Of a stretch of DNA of 23,807 nucleotides, positions 17,860-23,807 are shown one piece after another. The notes beneath the pieces are model-generated. The model was not told the origin of the DNA, ran no database searches, and was given only the letters and a program-made list of their open reading frames with translations. The stretch lies in NCBI GenBank assembly GCA_022497145.1, contig MU386069.1, positions 1-23,807 of the forward strand, given 5' to 3'. How positions within the stretch are numbered: the stretch's first letter is position 1; each line of letters opens with the position of its first letter. Made by a program: the position numbers and the translations under genes. Source of the DNA: Rostrohypoxylon terebratum. Lineage: Eukaryota > Ascomycota > Sordariomycetes > Xylariales > Hypoxylaceae.

Positions 17860-19572
17860 ATGGCTCTTCCGATGGATTCAGACTCCTCGAAATGGTACCC
17901 GTTGCCCTCATTTCCAAATATCCCGACTCTTATGATTTCACCACGTTTCGCTTCTTCGTCATACATTTTTTACGTAACCGATCTTGCCAATTTATGGGTA
18001 GAAAACCTTGACCGAAAGGGTGTACTCCTTCGGAGCTTACAAGAGGATACGAGCATTGATTTAAGCGACGGCGATCCTAATCAATGGACTATCTTATTTT
18101 CCAAGCTTAATGCAGCCTTCGATCCCGAGGCGCCAGACCACTGCGATACTAGTGTCAATATATCAGGATCATTACTAGATGCCACCGATAAAGGTGGCTT
18201 CACCCTCCACGTCACATGTGTACTACCAAAGGAATTTAAACCACTCAAGTGGCCCATCTACTTGACAAAATGTCCTAATAGCATCTCCTCCGAGCTCGTC
18301 CTACCTCTTCTCCAAACATGTCGCATACGTACTCTAGAGATGCAGGATCTTATAACGCGGCTCAAGGACAAGGATGCTGTCATCGCAAAGTTAGTTGCCA
18401 AATTGGAAGCCAATCAAATAGGACTGGAGCATGTCTTTAATTCATTGTCTGGCAAAAGAAAGTCCACTCGTCAACTGGCCGAAGAAAAGGTCAAAGGCCT
18501 CGCGCCATTCAATGAAGGCGATTGGAGGTCTGAGGTCAACGCGAACCGGCGGCTTCCTCAGGATATATCGCTTTTACTTGACGAAGCTTTTTCAGTGTCT
18601 GTATTACAACGTAAGGTGGACACCGAGATCCTGCCCTCGGAACAGCCTGACGACTGGTGGACTAAGCTTGGCTCTCATGTGGTGAATGCTATCAAACCCC
18701 AAGAGGAGTTACCGACGAGCTCCAATAACAAGCCTCCTCAGGCTGCCAAGAAAACTCAGGAGAAAGATGATGACGACTTCCAAGTTCAGACTCTCCCACC
18801 TGATTTACAATCACGCAGACGAGTACTTGACTTTGAAAAATCAACCGCAGGAACCGCCGACGGTGAAAATAGCGTGGTAGAAATCTCTGTCAACCATTCT
18901 TCCCCGTCACAAGTGAAACCACGCTCCCGAATTCGTGCCGATGGCGAGAGGAGTAAAGTCTTAGTTAATTCCACGAGTCAATCTTCTCACACTATTTATG
19001 CAGATGATGATGAGACTCCATCTGAGTCTGACACAGACCCTGTGCAGCCATGGCCTCAAACACGTCCAAATACTCGCTTAGGAACTATCGGGAAACCGAA
19101 GGGGTCCCCGCCCTCTCCAACAACGTCTTCACCTAAACCCTTATCTCCTTTGACACTACCCGGGGATGATGATGAGACGGCGTCCGGCTCTGACTCTGGA
19201 GGTGATGATCAAGGACCGCCCCTTGTCCGTTCTTCTTCGCGAGCGCCTTCCCCGACCCCGCGAAGGAAGGTTAAATTAGGGCAAATAGGTGGCAAATCCA
19301 AACCCCGAGTAACCCCTGAGCGGTCTGAAGATCCGGGAAATCGCCACATCATTTCAAGCCCTCCGAAATCCGCGGGGCGAAAGATTGGAATGATTGGAAA
19401 GAAGCCCGCCACGGATACGGATACAAAACGACAGCGATCAGGATCGCCATCCATAACAGCAGCGGTGGAACCCGAGACCGAGGAGAAAAGGACGGAGCGC
19501 AGGCGAATCGAGCTAACTAAGGAGCTTGAACGCAAGGCAGCGGCCCCGACGAAGAAGAAGAGAAAATTTTGA
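17860..19572 (+). CDS. NEJ1: XLF/Nej1-type non-homologous end-joining factor
   Basis: 570 residues from the ATG at 17860, one exon, TGA at 19570-19572. XLF (Nej1 in yeast, Cernunnos in animals) works in the nucleus with XRCC4/Lif1 and DNA ligase IV to bridge broken DNA ends bound by Ku. The N-terminal head (about 10-145) has WYPLPSFPNIPTLMIS, YIFYVTDLANLWVENLDRKG, LQEDTSIDLSDGDPNQW and LKWPIYLTKC, the fungal XLF head pattern. A coiled-coil stalk follows (about 148-195: RTLEMQDLITRLKDKDAVIAK), then GKRKSTRQLAEEKVKGLAPF. The long tail is disordered and Ser/Pro/Asp-rich, with three copies of a (K/R)(L/I)GxIG motif at 406, 472 and 508. The protein ends in a basic cluster and Phe (KKKRKF), as expected for a nuclear localisation and Ku-binding end. 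The frame is open upstream to an ATG at 17644 (72 more residues), but family members start just before the WYPLP block, so 17860 is preferred; 17875 is also possible. Confidence 0.88.
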   Translation: MALPMDSDSSKWYPLPSFPNIPTLMISPRFASSSYIFYVTDLANLWVENLDRKGVLLRSLQEDTSIDLSDGDPNQWTILFSKLNAAFDPEAPDHCDTSVNISGSLLDATDKGGFTLHVTCVLPKEFKPLKWPIYLTKCPNSISSELVLPLLQTCRIRTLEMQDLITRLKDKDAVIAKLVAKLEANQIGLEHVFNSLSGKRKSTRQLAEEKVKGLAPFNEGDWRSEVNANRRLPQDISLLLDEAFSVSVLQRKVDTEILPSEQPDDWWTKLGSHVVNAIKPQEELPTSSNNKPPQAAKKTQEKDDDDFQVQTLPPDLQSRRRVLDFEKSTAGTADGENSVVEISVNHSSPSQVKPRSRIRADGERSKVLVNSTSQSSHTIYADDDETPSESDTDPVQPWPQTRPNTRLGTIGKPKGSPPSPTTSSPKPLSPLTLPGDDDETASGSDSGGDDQGPPLVRSSSRAPSPTPRRKVKLGQIGGKSKPRVTPERSEDPGNRHIISSPPKSAGRKIGMIGKKPATDTDTKRQRSGSPSITAAVEPETEEKRTERRRIELTKELERKAAAPTKKKRKF

Positions 19573-22500
19573 TTCACGTTTAGGGATCAAACTCTTGGCG
19601 TTCGTATTGATACCCATGTTGTCGTTCTTCAAGACTGGATTCCACACATTACGACTGTTGAAGTGTGATTTAAAATTATATTCTTCTATATTCTACTATC
19701 GAAATATTTACATACTGATACGTTACTATATCCAGAGGGGTGGCTAGAAATCCCGCATCTATCTAACTATCGTTTGTTTCAAACTTTTCTGAATCCAAGC
19801 GAGCTGAGACCCCTTACGGCAGTCAACACCAAGAGAAAGCTATTCGTCTTTAGTCCAACTACAAAGAGAAATCGCCACAACGCCTTCCATCAACATTGAT
19901 TTCCAAGTTGTTGATCGTAAGAATCTCGAGAATCGTTTAATCAACTTGGCAAGCTAAGAGGTGGCGTGATTTAAAGTCAAACGGGAAGCCCTCGACGCCC
20001 TCCTCCCACGTTATGCAATATACATACCTTAAGTACATAGGTTAGTTACCGTGCTACTTAGATCTCTACCTTAGACTAGGTATCAAGTTGTTAGCTAATG
20101 TCATCTGTGCATGATGCATTCTATATAAGAAGGATGTGGTCCACGCAGGCAAGGGAACAGCACGATCTATACAAGAGGGAAACATCTCAGCAAGTTTAGT
20201 CATTGCCAAGGAGTTAAAGGGGTCCTTAGTTTCTCCAATAGCGTCGCCAATTGCCGTGCCCTAGTCAGCCAGGTTTCAAGTCATGTACCTAGATTACTAC
20301 TATCCCGTTCCGTTATACACGGCGGTCATCTTCTACGTCATTACACTTATAAGGTGTTGTCCGAAGGAAGTACAAGCAAGGCGACTTAACTCATGACCAC
20401 ATACCCAATGAAATCGGTAACAGAAAGACGGCCGTGGCAGCTATCACAAAACGTCACATCCATCCCCTCCACGACATCACGAAAGAAAGATACAAAACCA
20501 ACGTCAGCACCGCCCGACCAACCAGTACCGGTATGTAGTAGCAACAGCCAGTGCAGGAACTTAGGCCCTGCGCAACTTGTCGACGCAGTGTAACGATCCC
20601 GGCCCTTCTTAGAGGGTAGTGTCGAAGTGCCAAATGCAGAATACGAAGGATCTACCGTAGGGGATCCCTCTTGTCCCTTGACGAGTTGATCCCGATGCAG
20701 ATTTCGAACACACGCAGTAACCGTTTTTTTCTTTCTAAACCTGGCACCTGCGCGCGCTTAGAATATGACGATGGCGCATGGTAGGTAAACCATGGAAGCT
20801 AGCCTGCGTAGTCTGGTCGGGGGTTATATGACCCCGGGACGCGATTTTGGAGATGGGAATCCGGATTGGATACACACGCTACTGCAGAGGAAGTATAACA
20901 GGTACGCAAGAGACTCTGCGCGGCAAATACGTAGCACGAAGGGGGGAGAGAGAGAGGGGGTCGTTCAGGATCGTAGGTAGGCCAGAACCAACGTCCAGAC
21001 CCAGCGGTCCGTTACACAGCCAGGTCTTCTTGAATAACGACACCCGTACGTATCTCTGTGGACCCGTGGAGACCGCTGATAAGTGTAGGTAGGTATGTAC
21101 AAAGCTGGAGGTACGTCGTACAGAGCACTGCCCCTGACCGCTGGAATTCGCTCCGCTCCCGTTTCGCCATTACGCCCCGAAACGTGGAGAACGCTTCTTC
21201 TCGCTACGTCTCGCTCGATCTATCTGTGTGTAATGTGTAAGTGTGCGGTGGGCGTATGGAGGGTGGTTAGCGTGTGCTAGGTATGGTCATACCGATCTGT
21301 TGATCTCTGAGTGGGTGAGTGGGTGGGTAGAGAAGTAACGGGCTTTTCCTTGTGTATGTCTCAGTGCTAGGGCAAGGTAAGTTCGGAACATTTCGGTAGA
21401 CATCGAGCCTAAGCGATTACGCACACATACCCTTCTCCAGGATGTTCGACATGGCTGTAGGTAAGCTAGGCTAGGTAGGTAGGTAGGTAGGTACTACAAA
21501 ATAAAACGGAGAAAGGCGACGCCCGCTTAGGCGCTGCTGCTCCGCCTGTCCACGTTGGCGCGCCGGGACCGAATATGGATGAAGTAGGTAAGCCAGTCTA
21601 GCTATCGAGCTAGGAGGGAGTATTGGGATCTGTCAAAATCGCGCACGGGCTGGATCGTACATCCATCGATAGGTACCGTCGAGAGACATTTCAGACCCCG
21701 TGATCGATGGATGATGCGCTACCCGCCCCAAAGGCGAAATTGGAGCGTTTTGAAAGCCGAAACCAAGAACCGATCCGCACCAACACGACCCAGCTGTTCT
21801 TGTCGGGTTCCAGCGCTGTGATGAGTGTATCTGCTAGGTAGTGGATTATGCTAAATTTGATAGGTAGGTAGATAAGTACTGGGCAGGTGAATTGCAAGTA
21901 TGCCTAGCGGTCTACTTGGCAATCTGCCAGCATGTCGGTGGACTAATATACATTGGGCACTAACTATCCTAGTCGTTGACATAAAACGGGCCCTGATGAG
22001 TAAATTTCCCTAGCTTGGCCTTGGGTCACCTACCTAGTTTAAACGTTCGACCAGGTAGATCTTTATTCTGTATAAGTCGAAACGGGCAGACATGTAGGCT
22101 AACTAGTAGCTACGATAGCGGGTCGGTATCCTTTGCCGACGACACACAGGGACCGCCCCTGATGTGTCAACGGACGGTGAGTATGTCCTAGATGTTAAAG
22201 CAAGCAATAGCCTAGGAGGCTTAGGCTTTTAGAGAGGAGGGTATGATAACCCCCTTAACCTAACTTCCTCCACGTCCGGTATGCGGAACCCTGAGGCAGG
22301 GTAAGATACGTCCGTATCATCCTTGTGGGTAACGAAATCGACGTCATATAGGAATCCTACAAATTTTAACTGTGTATAATGATTCTATTGTATCTACGGA
22401 GAATTATCTCCTAGCACTATTTAGAAGGTGCTACAAACATTACCACGTGGGAATTTTGGTGGTCGACATGGTTGGCAAGGAGCAAGCATTTTCGTAATCA

Positions 22501-23807
22501 AGTAGTGCTAAGCTAGGCTGGGTAGTTGAAGAGGGATCCAACTACCGTTTCCAATACATGGGGTGTTGACCTCTATCATGGAGCCCTGATTTCCAGGGTT
22601 TTCAGGGACGTGGCTCACCAGTCAGGCGCTAAAGAGAACCACAAGGCCCCTAGAACTCTCTAGCGTAAATCTCGAAATCCCCAAAGCTGGGAGATCTGCC
22701 TCGAGTGGAGGCTGAGGTGTGCTATATCTGTGACACTAGGTGCAGAATCTACCTGACTGCCGGGCAAGACTTGACTTTAGTTGGGGGACGGCCAAGTATT
22801 GGCAGGGAGCTCAACACTTTGATAACTTAGTCTATCTATGGAGCGTAGGAATCGGAAACGCCTCTTTACACCACCCCTCAGGCTTTCTGGACTCCCCCCT
22901 CTCATCGTGACTTAACGACAAGGGACACTGCCTAGCGAGCAGGACTCTAATTAGTCTATGGTCATGCTCTTGGACTCACGTAGCCGAGACTGATATATGC
23001 GCTATGGTGGTCGCAAGGGTATTCCATACGCTGATGCCAGAATTTCGCTCGTTACACGGCAGGTCTTTTAGAATATTAAGCGGAGATAGTGGAGAAAGAG
23101 ACCCCACTGAATAGGTATTTCGAGGCTTTGACGATGCAAAGGGGCGAGGGTGAAGGGAACGATGAGTGCCGGGCGGAGGTGGATGATTCAACGCGCCAGT
23201 AACGGTCGCGCATCAGCCGTTCAAGGCGCCGGGTCAGGGCATTCAATGCTGTTAGGCGACGGACGAAGCATCTTGACGAGGGCAATCGGAAGTCTCTCAT
23301 AGAGGGCCAACGCGTAAGGGTCAGGTAATTTAGAATGGTGATAATACTTGCATACCTCTTCCACAATGGGCATTGTTAGTTAGCCTATCTTCGAGTATGG
23401 CTGATCTTATGGTGAAGTATCATAATGTGATTACCATTAATCACTATCAGATTAAGTAACCACCACAGCGGGTATGGAAAAGCTAGTCAGTTATTCCAAT
23501 CACTGTACAAAATATTAAACGACAGGCCTTTAATATCAAAACTTAATCGTCTGATCTGTAATCGTTGTATGGCTCTTCGTGAGAGGGATCTGTTTTTTTC
23601 ATCCCTGGCCCCTGAAATGCTTTCAGTGGGGGCATTACTCAGCCGTAACTCCAGGGCTGCTTTGTTTAGAACTAATCTCTTTTAACTAGAAACACGGTGT
23701 TGGAAAAGGCTGATGTCACGGCCACCAAAAATAAATCATTCTGATGTGGAGCACGTCAACCAATCATGGTTAAACTACGGAGAAATGGATGTGTATGGAT
23801 GTGGGGG
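19573..23807. other. Long gene-poor region
   Basis: 4.2 kb with no recognisable gene on either strand, no tRNA or 5S rRNA found by eye, and many short TAGGTA words. Small dyads include AGCCTA/TAGGCT at 22209-22227 and CCCCTGAAA/TTTCAGTGGGG at 23609-23631. Minus-strand frames at 22976-23366 are open over about 290 bp but resemble nothing known. It may contain an unrecognised lineage-specific gene, non-coding RNA or decayed repeats. Confidence 0.5.
21472..21493 (+). repeat. (TAGG)n microsatellite
   Basis: Five uninterrupted TAGG units followed by TA. It is the longest of many TAGGTA words in the right third of the window. It is not the usual fungal telomere unit (TTAGGG). Confidence 0.95.

Noticed and set aside
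20393..20593. Plus-strand frame of 66 codons, Ser/Thr/Pro-rich
   Set aside because: It is short, without a signal peptide, conserved block or splice extension that I could find.
21472..21493. TAGG array as a possible internal telomere tract
   Set aside because: The unit is four bases and differs from TTAGGG; it fits the general TAGGTA simple-repeat background.
22976..23366. Minus-strand overlapping frames of 71 and 96 codons
   Set aside because: No conserved motif, and three frames compete over the same stretch; reported only as the best place to look for a hidden gene.
1..23807. CRISPR arrays, bacterial operons or ribosome-binding sites
   Set aside because: The window is eukaryotic; no spaced direct repeats of the required kind were seen, and gene structure is intron-based.

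Overview
The window reads as nuclear DNA of a filamentous ascomycete (Pezizomycotina). Coding exons are split by short GT-AG introns, mostly 48-146 nt, with CTAAC/CTGAC-type branch sites. The recognisable proteins are typical of that group: a fungal-type AAA ATPase, a DUF155/RMD1 protein, an allantoate-permease-type MFS transporter, an XLF/Nej1 end-joining factor and a small cysteine-rich secreted protein. Gene spacing is loose, and the right part is rich in TAGGTA/TACCTA low-complexity sequence. I cannot name the genus from this sequence.

Layout, left to right. (1) 115-1264: the 3' part of an AAA ATPase gene, multi-exon, with one in-frame TAG, probably a pseudogene. (2) 2153-3954: a DUF155 membrane protein of the RMD1 type, two exons. 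(3) 4258-5583, minus strand: an intronless, GC-rich Gfo/Idh/MocA sugar-type dehydrogenase. Across a 1.5 kb intergenic region rich in dyads lies (4) 7069-8902: a four-exon MFS transporter, divergently transcribed. The two could form an uptake-plus-oxidation pair (inference). (5) 8903-11022: no gene seen, but a cluster of related short motifs and hairpins that may be a decayed transposon. (6) 11023-11613: a small Cys/His-containing protein of unknown function. (7) 12341-14120: a two-exon protein whose first half follows the Ulp1/SENP protease plan. The catalytic His and Cys appear replaced by Lys and Thr, and it ends in an Asp/Gly-rich repeat and a basic tail. (8) 15096-16081: a six-exon gene for a secreted protein with eight cysteines, only visible after splicing. 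(9) 17860-19572: an XLF/Nej1 homologue with a thrice-repeated short motif in its tail. (10) 19573-23807: over 4 kb without a recognisable gene.

The genes do not form one obvious pathway, apart from the possible oxidoreductase/transporter pair. The most unusual items are the Ulp1-like probable pseudoprotease, the repeated linear motif in the XLF tail, and the six-exon secreted protein hidden by its introns. All domain and family calls come from reading the translations and from knowledge of the families; no database search was run.
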